A stretch of 64,000 nt of DNA, taken from the NCBI GenBank assembly GCA_027972325.1, contig JAPMOS010000008.1:111001-175000 (forward strand), read 5' to 3'. Shown in pieces: positions 10,251-46,574 of the stretch. Source of the DNA: Paratrimastix pyriformis (taxonomy: Eukaryota; Preaxostyla; Paratrimastigidae). The notes below the pieces were generated by a model. That model was not told where the DNA came from. It was given only the letters and a program-made list of their open reading frames with translations, and did no database searches. Each line of letters begins with the position of its first letter. Positions within the stretch are counted from its first letter, which is position 1. Both the position numbers and the translations under genes were made by a program.

Positions 10251-13200
10251 TCATTGGCGGGGGATCGAGAACCAGGGGGTGGGGAGCAGGTTCTGGGGGG
10301 TCGGAACACCCGAGGCGGCGGCTAGTACCGGGGGGGCAAAGACGACGGTGAGTCCAACAACGACCGCAGGGCGGGAGGGAAACAGACCTCTCGGCTGGCC
10401 GGGCTGGGCGCCAGTCTGAGGCGGTGTGCCCTGGGGCACCAGGGGAACGATGGGCCAGCCGCCCGGAGGCGGGGCCGGGAAGGTCAGAGGACGCCCGGGG
10501 ATGGGCGGCAGGGGAACCGCACCGGGCCGAACGCCCATCAGGGGCGAGGGGACGGGGGCCGAGGCCATGGGCTTGGCGGGGGTCGGGGACCCGATGGGAA
10601 TCGCGGGGAAGGTGGGCCGCAGTGGGGGCGGCGAGGGCGAGGGCACGGGGCGGACGAGGCCGGCCGGGGACGGGGGGAAGGGGATCGGGGTCCGAGGCAA
10701 TGGCATGATGCGCCCCATGGTGAAGGGGGGTGGGCTGGGCGCTGGACCGGGGAGCGGGGACGGAGTGGGAACGGGGACGGGCGAGGGAGCGGGGGCGCGG
10801 AGTGGGGCCGAGACCGGGACCGACACCGCGCTGGGTGCCTGGATCACGGGCGGGGGAGCGGGGCGGTTCAGGGAGAACTTGACCGAGTTGCGCATCTGGG
10901 CAGCCTGCGCCTGCTGCTCCTGCTGGTGGAGCTGCTGCAGGTGCAGCCGCTGTTTCTCCTGCCGTTGGCGGGCGATCTGCTCACGGACCACGCGCGCCTC
11001 CAGGGTCGGGTCCGGGTTGGTGAGACCCTACACGCAGAGGAAAAGATGGGATGGGACACAAAAGGGAACCAAAAGCCACGCCCGGACCATGTGGTGGTAG
11101 TAAATATCGTAAGCGATACATACGTGCCGCGTGGCACGGCGACCCCGGTAGGCCCGAGCCATGTCGTGGCCCAGCTGGGGGTTCCGGGCGAAGAACATGA
11201 ACGGGAGCGTGGGCGGGTTGTGGGTGGCCAGCTGGGGCGGCAGGGGGTGCGCGGTCGACTGTGGGGCCGGGACGGGCATCTCATTGGTCTTCTGGCCCAG
11301 CGCTGGAGAGGAGGAGAGAGTGCGTGAAGCAAACCCGGACGCGGGGGATCAAAAAACGGCAGACCGGCGAGAAGGTGCGACTGGGCGTTGAGACGCGCCG
11401 TGGAGATGTTGGGGGTGGCGGGGTCCTTGCCGTAGGCGGTCAGGAGGGTGTTGAGGAACTCGGCCAGTTGGTTCTGGAGCGGTGGTTCGTTAGTGGAGAT
11501 CCGGGAAGAAGCGGGGACAGACCGTCGGAGGGGCCGGCAGGGTGCCTGAGGTTGGGGGCGTGCGAGCTGCGGGGGGGGGGGGGGGGGGGGGGGGAAGAAA
11601 TCAGAGGATATGAGGCTTGGGACGAAGAAGAAGGAGCGACGGACTGCCTGTCATCTGCTGGATGATCGAGAGGTCGAGCAGCTGCATCGTGGCCTCGAGG
11701 TTTGGCAGCGCCAGGCCCGTGGGGAGGGCTGGGTGAAGAAGGGAAATGGTCAGAAGAGGGACGAAGAGGCCAAAGCGCCAGACCGTCCGACTTGATGGCC
11801 TGGTTCCGAAGGAGCTCGCCAATGAGGGGCAGCCCCGAGAGGCCGATGGGAGCCGGGCCAGGCTGCGGAGTCCCGAGGAGGTCCGAAATAGCCCGCATGG
11901 CGGCCTCGGGGGTCGGCGCGGGGCCCATGACATCGGGCAATATGCCGCCCAGCATGGGCTGAGGGGCGTTCTGGGGAGGCTGGCCCGGGGCGGCGGCAGC
12001 GGCGGCGGACAGGCTCTTCAGCTGGGTCAGGAAGCCATCCAGCTGCTGCAGGGTCCGCACATGCGGCGCCAGTCCGTCGGTGGTCGAGTCCTTCTCGGTG
12101 CCGCCCTCGAGGATCTCTTCGAGGCCCTCCGAGTCGCCCCGGTGCCGGACGGCCCGCCGCTTGCGGACACTGGCCGGGTGCGGGGTGGCCGCCGCGCGAC
12201 GGTGGACAGGAGGCGAAGGCTCCTCGTCCTGGATGGCGGCCACGCGGGTGACCCGCTTGCGAGTGGACCGACGCAGTCGATCGCCGTTCTCGAGGGTCTC
12301 CTCGGCAACCTTGTCATCCGGTTTGTCTTGTTGCTGCTGTTGCTGATCGGCCGCCAGGGCGAGGGCCTCGCGCAGGTGGGCGACGGGAGTCGGACGTTCG
12401 CCGTGGTGCCGGTGGTGATGGTGGTGATGGTGCCGATGAGACCGCTGCCCCTCAGCAGCAGCGCCCTCGGCTGGTTTTTGCTCGCCACTCTGATCCGCAC
12501 CCGAGGCTGCTGTCCCAAGCGCCAGCGGTTGCATGCGGTGGTGGCGGTGATGATGGTGGTGGTGCCGCCGGTGGCGGCCTGCCTGTGGGGTCGCGGCAGT
12601 CGCGGCACCAGGCTCGTTGGCCGGTTTGGGGGCCATTGGTGTCGAGGGAGACATGGGCGGGAGGCCGAAAGGCTCAGCCACAGCCATCAGGGCATTGAGG
12701 GCAGCAGCGTCATCGGACGGGACAACCACGGGAGCAGCAGCGGGGGCTGGTGGTGTGGCGGGGGCCTCTGCGCCTTTGTTGGGAACAGCGGCAGGTGGGT
12801 TTTCTTCTAATTGCATGGGGGCAACCTTCTCGGTCTTCTCGGCCTCGGCTCCAGCAGCCACAGGTGCGGCGGGAGCGGGAGTGGGAACGGGAACGGAAAC
12901 GCCTGCCACAGCGGGGACAGCCGAAGTCTCCGTTTCGTGAGCCACAGGAGCGGTGGCGGTTTCAACGGCGGGGGTGGCAGGAGCTGTGGTGGTTTCAGTG
13001 GCGGTGGTAGTTGCGACTGTGGTGGCGACCGTAGTTGTGGTTGCAATTGCGGCCGAGGTGGTCGAAGTGAGAGCAACGGAAATCGACTCGGTGATCGTGG
13101 CAGGCGCAGCGGACGGAGCAGCGGCTTCCATCTGCAAAGCGGCAGCGGCCGCAGTCGCACTGGGGGGCGAAGGCTGCGGGGATGACTTGGTTGCGGGAGA

Positions 13201-13635
13201 CGGTGATGGCGAAGGCGAAGAGAAAGAGCCACTGCTGCTCCAGGAGGAATGCGAGGCCGTGGAGGAAGACGGTGAAATGGATGCCCCGCCCCGGGAAGGC
13301 GACGGGGACGAACCCGTGGAGGAATAAGACGAATACGACGATGGTGAGGCTGGGGAAGGCGAGGGGGAGGGTTGGGGTGAAGTCCGAGGAACCCCGCGCT
13401 TGCCACGCGGGCCTGCACGCCTCCGACGGCCCCGTTGAGGGGAAGCGGCCTTGCGGGGAGGGGGTTTGCTGGAAGGGGGAGGTGATTGACAACCAGCAAA
13501 AAAAACCCAAATCAGACCGCTTACCACTTCCCCGAGTCGGCGCTGTCGAAGCAGCAACATTTGTCGTGGCCGTCGTTGTGGAATTGGTGGTGGTAGTAGA
13601 AGCAGTTACACCGGTCGTTTCGGCATCAGGCCGGA
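10251..13635 (-). CDS. Unknown His-, Ala-, Pro-rich protein (5' end not resolved)
   Basis: I do not recognise this protein. Supported exons include 13635-13518, 13468-11784, one of about 100 nt near 11730 (LALPNLEATMQLLDL), a 23-nt exon, one with NQLAEFLNTLLTAYGKD, one with MFFARNPQLGHDMARAYRG, and 11027-10251 with the stop. The large exon is Ser/Pro- then Ala/Thr-rich and carries two histidine-rich blocks (HRRHHHHHHRHHR and a second like it), a Gln run and a basic patch LRRSTRKRVTRV. The more conserved-looking part is C-terminal: short helices, then a Gln/Arg coiled coil (VVREQIARQRQEKQRLHLQQ) and a Pro-rich tail. One intron starts with GTATGT, unlike the usual GTCYGY. Upstream of 13635 the first exon(s) could not be fixed. 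Confidence 0.65.
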
Positions 13636-14789
13636 CTGAACAAGAAAAAAGGTCAGGGTCGCGCCGATCGAGTCACCAGACCTGCACATGAAAAAAGATC
13701 CAGCAAAGCAGCGGCTCCCTCCTTCTCAATATCTTCGATGGGCTATTGGGTTTGATAATTAGATATGATTTCCCGTCAGAGAAAAAGCAAACCTGATTTG
13801 GCTCCACATGTAGAGCGGTGGAAGAGGACTTCGGCGCTTTCTGCAAGGTGAACAGAATTTAAGAGAGAGAGGGGACGATGGTGAGATGGGATTTTTTGAA
13901 GAAATTGGAGCGATCCGGCAAGAGAAAAAACCTCCCAGGATGTTCGAGAGAGAACTGTTGAGATAAATGAACTGCTCAAACAGCCATTACGCTCGGAATG
14001 TCGGGCAACACATTATCCAACAGGAGGAAGCCGCCGTGATCGGGTAAAAGTCATGAACAACATCATGTAAATGTCGGACCAAAAGAATACAGCCTCCCAA
14101 ACCATAAAACATCCAAAGATACTCGGGGAAAGTGATCCCACCAAAAGGAATTGGAAACCATCCCACCAACCCAACCAAAGCAGTGCAAGGATCAAAACCA
14201 GGGCACCCACCTAAAGAACGGACCATTTCTCACGCAGCTCGAAGGGGTTTTGAGTCCACACCCGGTTTTCTGAGAAAGCTAATGTGCCGCGGAGCTAACC
14301 ACGTCTTTTCAGAGCCAAAAATTCCTCAGACGAGGGAAGTCTGAATCGAGCCGGGACAACACGGATTCGTGACTTGGTTCCAAAATATATTCAAATTGCA
14401 GGAAGCTCTCCGATCAGCCGTTTTAGTTGCTCCCGTCAGAATTCGGTGAATGCGGAACCGAACGTTTCGTGTTTGTGGAACAGGATTTGTGGATCCGGTA
14501 TGGACTCTGCCGTACAACTTTCGTCTTCGAATTTTTTAAACAAATCAGCCAGCCTTCTGGCATACACCCGGATGTGGTCGCGGGGGTCGCGGGGGGAGCT
14601 CAGAGTGCTCGCATTCGGCAAAAGTAAACATTATGGATCCGAAAATATCAGAAGAAGTTCAGCCCGTCGGTAGACGGAGGCCAAAAGCAGAAAGGAACCA
14701 ACACAAATCATCCGAAGCGTGCCGACCATTCCCGGGGAAGAGCAGGCCATTGAACAGGAAGCACTTCCTTTCGTGTTTTACCCACAAAA
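13636..14789. other. Unresolved region; possible 5' exons and a small membrane protein on the minus strand
   Basis: About 1.15 kb, less GC-rich than its surroundings. On the minus strand, 14210-14013 encodes a strongly hydrophobic stretch (LVLILALLWLGWW, then FFWSDIYMMLFM) that could be membrane spans of a small spliced gene. Another open stretch, 14621-14436, encodes RVYARRLADLFKKFEDES. I could not join these into a convincing gene. Part near 13640-13860 probably belongs to the 5' end of the preceding unknown gene, and the segment before 14790 to the proteasome gene's promoter. Confidence 0.35.
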
Positions 14790-15680
14790 ATGTCGGATCC
14801 TATGTCCTATAATGGCGGTACGGTGCTCGCCATGAACGGCAAGAACTGCTGTGCCATCGCCAGCGGTCTGTTTTTTGACTTAGCAATTTCTTTTGCACAT
14901 TTCCTTTTCGCTGGGGTATTCATTCACCCAAGACCTTCGCTTTGGCGTCAACAACATTTTCGTTGGGCGGATGCATCGAATCTTCCCTGTCGGGAAGAAA
15001 ATTCTCGTTGGTTATAGTGGGCTCGCTTCCGATTGCCAAACCCTGTCTGTCTGACTCCCGGAAGTCCGATTCGAACCCGAAAACTCGTTGAATTCCAGGA
15101 ACGAGACGATCCAGCTTCAGACCAACCTCTATTCTCTTCGTGAAGGCCGGCAGATCTCCCCCCATGCCCTGACCAACCTCATCTCGACCGACCTTTACGA
15201 GCACCGGTTTGCACTTGGGATCACGGCTCATCCAAAACCTCCACAATGTCCATCAGATTTGGCCCCCTCTTTGTCGAGCCCATCGTTTGTGGCCTGGACG
15301 AGAAAAACGAACCTTACGTTTGCGGTGCCGATTTGCTCGGTCTGCGCCCGGTCACCACCCCTGGGCGGAGCTGATATCTCCACCCTAGGGTGCCTGAGCA
15401 AGCCCACCGACTTCATCGTCTCGGGCACCGGGATGGAGATGATGATGGGTGCGTGCGAGTCCTTCTGGCGGCCAGACATGGAGCCTGAGGAACTCTTGGA
15501 AGTGATTTCCCAGTGCTTCCTGGCCGGGCTTGACCGTGACGCGCTCAGTGGCTGGGGCTGCGTGGTCCACGTCATGTCTGCCGGTGCCTCCTTTTCGGCG
15601 CCCTTTTGCTGACCCCTGGACGATTCATTAGCACGCCAACACACACCCGCACAGTCTACCTCAAGTCGCGCCAGGACTAA
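14790..15680 (+). CDS. PSMB3: 20S proteasome subunit beta-3
   Basis: Non-catalytic beta subunit of the 20S core particle. Six exons, 14790-14865, 14933-15044, 15099-15206, 15257-15339, 15389-15575 and 15632-15680, give 204 residues, against 205 in human PSMB3. Conserved blocks: MSYNGGTVLAMNGKNC at the N-terminus, DLRFGVNN, NLYSLREGRQISPHALTN, FGPLFVEPIVCGLD, TDFIVSGTG and DRDALSGWGCVVHVI. As expected for beta-3, the catalytic Thr-1 is absent. Donors are GTCTGT, GTCTGT, GTTTGC, GTCTGC and GTCTGC, and introns are 49-67 bp, so this gene is a clean reference for the splice-site rule in this genome. It converges with the USP47 gene 230 bp away. Confidence 0.97.
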
Positions 15681-15910
15681 AGAAGACGGGCGCTCTTGCT
15701 TTCCCTCCATCTCCTCCCCTTTGTGAATCTCTCCTTCTCCGCCGCCCTTCTCCGCCGTCCTTCGCGTGGTCAGCTGCTGGGTTCAAAACCCCAACATGCG
15801 CCTCCCTCCCTCCCTCGCTCGCTCGCCTCCACCCTCCACCCTCCCCCCTCACACCGAACACGACTGGTGGGGAGCCCTACTCTTCCACTTTACAGCAAGC
15901 ACCCCAGGTT

Positions 15911-26869
<10,959 letters not shown>

Positions 26870-27026
26870 CTCGGTGCATCTAGTCGTGAAAAATGGGGAT
26901 ATGAAAAACCTCCAAAGAGTCCAGACTGGGAGTCTTCGGTCTTCTCGGGATCTTCGGAACCGCTCATGGGCGAATTTCTGGTCGCTATCAAATGCAGTCG
27001 CCAATGCCGACGGGGATAAAAACTCG

Positions 27027-28379
27027 ATGCTGCAAGAAGAAACTGATCCTGTCATTTGTGCCTATCGCGAGGCACTCGAGGAGTTCCATGTAGAAGGGGG
27101 TGCCTCAATTCCAGATTGGATGCTTGAAGAACGGAAGCTCGAAGGTCCGATTGCGCCCACCCAATATCATCCTTCTCATCTTGATGTAGAGGAAATTGCA
27201 GCCCATGCTCTCCATCACAACCACAATCCACCGCCAGCTGGTCCCAAGTTTTCTCCTCAGCGACCGAAAGGAAAGCCGCAAGGGAAACCCGCCATCAAGC
27301 CTTCCCCGGTCAAGCCCTCCCCGAAGAAGAAGGCTACCGCACCAGTCGCAGACGAGGAAGCCGCGAGCGACCTTCTGAAATGGCGGACTGTCCCACCATC
27401 GGAGCATGTCATCCTCCCCCGGGTCGAACCCGGCTCCCGGGTGGATTCGGCGGAACACCGCCGGCGCCGGCTGGCCTGTCTGGCCGCGCTGGACCCCGAG
27501 GAGGTCTCGGATGTCGGCGAGGAGCCCGAGGCCGAGAAAGAAGACGAAGATGAGGACGAAGCGGAGGCAGCACCGGCGCCAGTCTTTACCAACTCCCCGC
27601 TGTCTGATGCGGCGGGGGAGGAGCCACAGGAGGAGGAGGCCCGGTCTTCCGCGGCCGGTCGCAAGCGCTCTCGACGGCGAACTCCAAGCCAAGCAGGTCT
27701 TTACCCCGTCGTGTCTCTGCGTCTGATCGAACCAACCACATATCCGCCAGCCCAGCAGGGCACCGAGGCCTTCACGGAATCTCAGGAGGGCCACCGATAC
27801 GAAGATCTGCGAGCCCTGTACATGTCGGGCAGGGGCGGCGCTGGGGCCGACGCGCGGGAGCGCGTCACCAAACGCCTTCGACTCGGAGCTGATGAAGATG
27901 TTGAAGGCGAGGACAATACGGAAGAGCAAGGGGAGGAGCAGGAGGAGGAAGCAGCCGAGGAGGAGCAGGCGGATGTGCCAACAGAGGGTGTGGATGACTC
28001 GACGGCGCCAACTTGGGGATGCTACCCCTATGGCGGCATGAATATGCCACCTTATGGGTATCCCCCATCCGCCATGGCGTGGGGTGGCTACCCTCAAGTC
28101 CCGCCTTACGGTCCGCCATGTCCTCAGCATCGGTACTGGATGCCCGGCCCGCCGCCATTCGGCTTTCCGCCTCCAATGGGTCTGTCCGTGAGGAATGTGA
28201 GCACAGTCATCATTTTTTTCCCTTTGTGCTTCCTAGGAGGGACCGATCCCTCTCAGATCTATCAAATGGCCTTTGCCCAGGGTTTCTCTGCCGGTCATGC
28301 TCAAGCCCTGATGGAGGCCCACCAGACGCCCACGACCAGGACCTTCAAATCCAAAGCGCGAGGAAAACAACCCGTTTGA
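27027..28379 (+). CDS. SMN-like protein (Gemin2-binding helix and YG-box-like tail, no Tudor domain)
   Basis: Three exons, 27027-27696, 27751-28179 and 28237-28379, give 413 residues. I read it as a divergent survival-motor-neuron protein, which assembles Sm rings on snRNAs. The N-terminus, DPVICAYREALEEFH, resembles the SMN helix that binds Gemin2. Acidic and basic low-complexity regions follow. Near the end is a Pro/Gly/Tyr-rich part (PPYGYPPSAMAWGGYP), and then QMAFAQGFSAGHAQAL, similar to the oligomerising YG box. No Tudor domain is visible; fission yeast Smn1 also lacks one. The ATG at 27027 is chosen because the helix starts four residues later, but an in-frame upstream start exists. 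The identification is an inference from two short motifs. Confidence 0.5.
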   Translation: MLQEETDPVICAYREALEEFHVEGGASIPDWMLEERKLEGPIAPTQYHPSHLDVEEIAAHALHHNHNPPPAGPKFSPQRPKGKPQGKPAIKPSPVKPSPKKKATAPVADEEAASDLLKWRTVPPSEHVILPRVEPGSRVDSAEHRRRRLACLAALDPEEVSDVGEEPEAEKEDEDEDEAEAAPAPVFTNSPLSDAAGEEPQEEEARSSAAGRKRSRRRTPSQAGLYPVVSLRLIEPTTYPPAQQGTEAFTESQEGHRYEDLRALYMSGRGGAGADARERVTKRLRLGADEDVEGEDNTEEQGEEQEEEAAEEEQADVPTEGVDDSTAPTWGCYPYGGMNMPPYGYPPSAMAWGGYPQVPPYGPPCPQHRYWMPGPPPFGFPPPMGLSVRNVSTVIIFFPLCFLGGTDPSQIYQMAFAQGFSAGHAQALMEAHQTPTTRTFKSKARGKQPV

Positions 28380-28513
28380 ATATGCTCTCCTCACTCTGGT
28401 TAACTTGGTACAACACGTCGTGCGCCGCCGCTTCTTTGATTCTGCCTGCAAAATGCAATAGTTCCCCGGTCAAGTCGACTAATTTTCCCTCCCGTCCACA
28501 CAGTCTTCATCTG

Positions 28514-43432
<14,919 letters not shown>

Positions 43433-43479
43433 AATCGGTGAGCCCGGTTTCGTGCTTCCCCCTTTGGTTTGCTCGACTG

Positions 43480-43924
43480 ATGCAGCCGCAAACAACAGAG
43501 CAACAGCAACGCGTGCCCCCTGCCCGTGGACCCAGAAAAAACAAGAAGGCGATTCGGGAGAATTCCACACTGACCTATTTGCTCAGATGTTTAGTGGGAT
43601 CGGAAGTTGTGATCGAGATGTTGAAGGGCGAGTGCGTACGGGGGATTCTTGACGAGACAGATAAGGCGATGAAGTCTGCTGATCAAGTTCCAATTATCCG
43701 CATTCTTTTTGGCTAGTCTTGTATTACACGATGTGCACATTGGCGACTCTCCCGAGAGTCCAACATACCCCATCATGTATGTGAATTCCCGATGGATCAG
43801 ATACTTCCATTTGCCAGATGCATTCAATGCACGCAAGTTTTTGACCAAGAAGCACAACTGGCTGCAATCCCTCGCCAGGCGAGCAAAACCCGGTTCATAC
43901 CGCCGGAAGACTCCCGCGGGTTGA
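43480..43924 (+). CDS. LSM10: LSM10-like Sm protein
   Basis: Two exons, 43480-43673 and 43717-43924 (donor GTCTGC), give 133 residues. Sm1 motif region: ENSTLTYLLRCLVGSEVVIE, then RGILDETDKAMNLVLHDV, split by the intron. Sm2: VNSRWIRYFHLPD, very like the VTGRNVRYVHIPD of human LSM10. LSM10 with LSM11 replaces SmD1/D2 in the U7 snRNP, which cuts histone pre-mRNA 3' ends. The basic N- and C-terminal tails are unlike SmD1, which ends in GR repeats. The ATG lies 47 bp after the LTN1 stop on the same strand. SmD1 is the main alternative, but the missing GR tail and the Sm2 match argue for LSM10. Confidence 0.75.
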
Positions 43925-44378
43925 ACGACGACACGCCACACGAGACAAACCTTATTACCTCCAAATATATACCCCAACCCGAAAGAAGTTTGTTCCCCCA
44001 GTCCTCGCCGCGGCTGCCCGCCTTACCGGGGCACCGTCGACAATTAAGGCGAGGCGAGGGGGTCTGGCAGAAGAAGAAAAAAGAGATTCTTCGTACGTAC
44101 GGGCTCATGGGGGGAAGGGATCGTCACGAAACGATCGGGGATGGGAAGAAAAAATGCAAATAAATCAGGCAGGAAAGGGCCCGTACGTCGCAGCAGACAG
44201 GGGGGGTGCCGACACGGGGGGTGAGAGCGACACCGCCGGGCTGCGAAAGGGGCGCGAAGAGGCGAAGGTGGAGAGGGAAAAGGGGCCGCCGCCTCCCCGC
44301 TCCCCCCACAGTGGGGAGGGAAAGAAGTACGAAAAGGGTCAGAGCAACACTCCAGGCTCCATCATCAGGCGGGTCCGC
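43925..44378. other. Intergenic region between convergent genes
   Basis: 454 bp between the LSM10-like stop and the stop of the minus-strand ligase gene. It contains A-rich and G-rich stretches and presumably both 3' UTRs. No gene seen. Confidence 0.5.
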
Positions 44379-44820
44379 TCAAGAGGGAGGGGGCGAGGCA
44401 GCGGCCGCCTGGACGACGGCCCGGTCGCCAAGGACCTCGGCCGCCTGGGCAACGGCGTTGCGGACGCGCTGCTTGCGAAGCCGACCCAGCCGGGCGCGCA
44501 GCTGGGCATTGTAAAGAACCTGCAGATCCCCAGGAGGGCCGAGAAATCGGTCATGATGGGGGAGGGAGAGACATCAGGTGCCGGACCTGGCTCAGGAATG
44601 TCGGGAAGGGGATGTGGGCCTCCTCAAGGCAGCAGGGGAACCCGGTGTCCAACTCGAGGCACGGCGGGTAGTTGGCCTCGAGCACGTACGCCCGCTCGTG
44701 CGAATCCACACTGTGTGTGCGTGTGGAGCAAAGGGACCGATCAATCGGACAGGAAGGGTCTCCAATGACGCACAGCACAAGAATCACAACATTATGACTC
44801 GCAAAAAATCGTGTGTGTGT

Positions 44821-44851
<31 letters not shown>

Positions 44852-45125
44852 GGGTATCGGTTTAAAAAGGGTGGGGGTCACCGGACGTCCTGAACTGAAC
44901 ACACCAACCAAGACGCATCTGCCAGGCAGCAGACCGGATATCGACCCGAGCATAGTCGACCAGCCCCAGGGCCCGGAAGGCCCCCAGGGCCGCCCGGCGC
45001 AGCTCGGCCTCCAGGGCGGGCGAGACGTTCTCCGCAGGCAGCTGCCGACCGAGGGCATCATAGTCGTGGGTACCTTCGATCCTGCAGGTGGGTGGGACAC
45101 GAGGAGTTAGAGACGGGCGTTCGAA

Positions 45126-45166
<41 letters not shown>

Positions 45167-46200
45167 AGACCACTTGGCTTCGTACGTCATGATATTCCGG
45201 AATCCCTTGGCCACGGCCTCCGGGGTGGGGTGGGCCAGCATCTCCGCAAGGGGCAGCAGCTGCATCGTGCGTCGGGCCCCGCTGGGTGCCGTGGGATCCT
45301 CCTCCCACTGCAGATCGGAGGAGCAGTATGAAGCAGGGTCGACCTTACCCCATTCCCCCCCACCAGCTCGACCGGGGTGCGAGAGACAGACCCGCTCCAG
45401 GACGGAGAGGTTGAACTCACGGCCGGCAATGTACTGCTCGACGAGGACATTCTGATGGAAATTGCTTTGCATATTTCGCACCAGTGAGACCAAGGGCTCG
45501 ATTTGGTAGGTTGCGCCACCATCCTCGGTGTTTGGCTGGAGCTCAATGACGTTGGCCTGGGTGATGCCCTCCGATGCATCCGATGCAGCATTCTTGGCGA
45601 TGACCGTAAACGGGCCCAGTGAACCGGGGGTCAAGTTCTTCCCAGCGTCTTCGAAGTAGGACATGTCATGAAGAATCTGGCGAAGGCAAGCATGCGTGTC
45701 ATCAACCAGATTTTCGGTTTCATATGAAATGACGGCACCGCAGGGAACGCGGACGCCTGAGGGTCAACCCAAAATCCAACAACGCATAGGTGAAGCGTAA
45801 GCGAAAAGAGCCCGCGGGACAGACCATGCGCACGAAAAAGAGCCTTCATATCAGGCTTGGGATGAAACAGGGCATTATCGGTTTGAGGCAGGTCCAGGGT
45901 CTCGCATGCGGTAGGAAGTGCGCGGCTGAGGACAACGCTCTCGATGAGGTTGAAAATGATCGTTTTGCAGGGGTCCTCCGGGACGTAATGGGGACGGATG
46001 GCATCGACGATGGAAAATGCGTCCCGGATCCCAATGGGAATCACTTCTTTAATGCCAGGGAGCCCACGCAGGAACCCGCAGACGACATTCAGCTCTTTCT
46101 GGGATGACTCCGATGAGAGTTGCAGTCCGTCCTCGGCGGGAGCCTCGTAGAGGACGAGGACCGTCGGGCTTTTGGGGTTGAAAGAAGCAATCTGCGCCAT
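44379..46200 (-). CDS. D-alanine--D-alanine ligase-like ATP-grasp enzyme
   Basis: Seven exons from ATG at 46200 to stop at 44379; donors are GTCTGT (several), GTCTGC and GTCCGG. The N-terminal domain (LVLYEAPAEDG, FNLIESV, KALFRAHGVRVPCGAVISYE) is followed by the ATP-grasp fold: VIAKNAASDASEGI (ATP-binding Lys), LVEQYIAGREFNLSVLE, LVDYARVDIR, and YVLEANYPPCLELD with the metal-binding Glu and Asn. All key ATP-grasp residues are present. Ddl joins two D-alanines for peptidoglycan; eukaryotic relatives may act on other substrates, so the substrate is uncertain. One intron carries oligo-G on + (45128-45164) and another ends in the 36-bp module shared with LTN1. An S13 DD-carboxypeptidase lies in the same window, which makes a D-Ala-D-Ala role worth testing. 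Confidence 0.8.
44717..44752 (-). repeat. Shared intron 3'-end module, copy 2 (ligase gene)
   Basis: Reverse complement of the LTN1 block at 36241-36276 with one mismatch, again directly upstream of the acceptor (exon begins about 44711). Confidence 0.85.
45128..45164 (-). repeat. 37-nt oligo-C tract (G on +) in the ligase gene
   Basis: Uninterrupted run, C on the transcript, within an intron of the minus-strand ligase gene. A shorter one is at 44835-44854. Both follow the sense-strand rule seen elsewhere. Confidence 0.95.
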
Positions 46201-46574
46201 GGGGGGTGAAGGAACCTACTGCACAAGCGAGTGAGTGCCGGACAGCAGAAATAGAACAAACGAGTGTTGATAGCCGGGGAGCAAGGCACCGCCGGCCACA
46301 ATGCCCCTTCTTCGGCTACCTCCCCCCCCCCCCCCCCCCCCCCCTTGCCCAACAACGAGGTTCAGCGGGACCTCCGGTTGCGTGGTTTTGCCCTGGGCTC
46401 GGGCCATCTGGAGAATGACGATTCTCGGTCGGATCAACTATTTGACCCCAACGAACCGAACGGTTGAATACAAAATGGGAGTAAACAAAAAAAAAATCCA
46501 GCAATAACAGAGGAAATGAAACTGTGTACAAAGGAGGAGGAAGAGGGGGATGGGAAGAAGAAGACAACGGCAGT
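46201..46574. other. Intergenic region between tandem minus-strand genes
   Basis: 374 bp: promoter of the ligase gene and 3' UTR of the WIP gene. It holds a C run at about 46321-46344 that is C on +, one of the few outside an intron. No gene seen. Confidence 0.5.
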
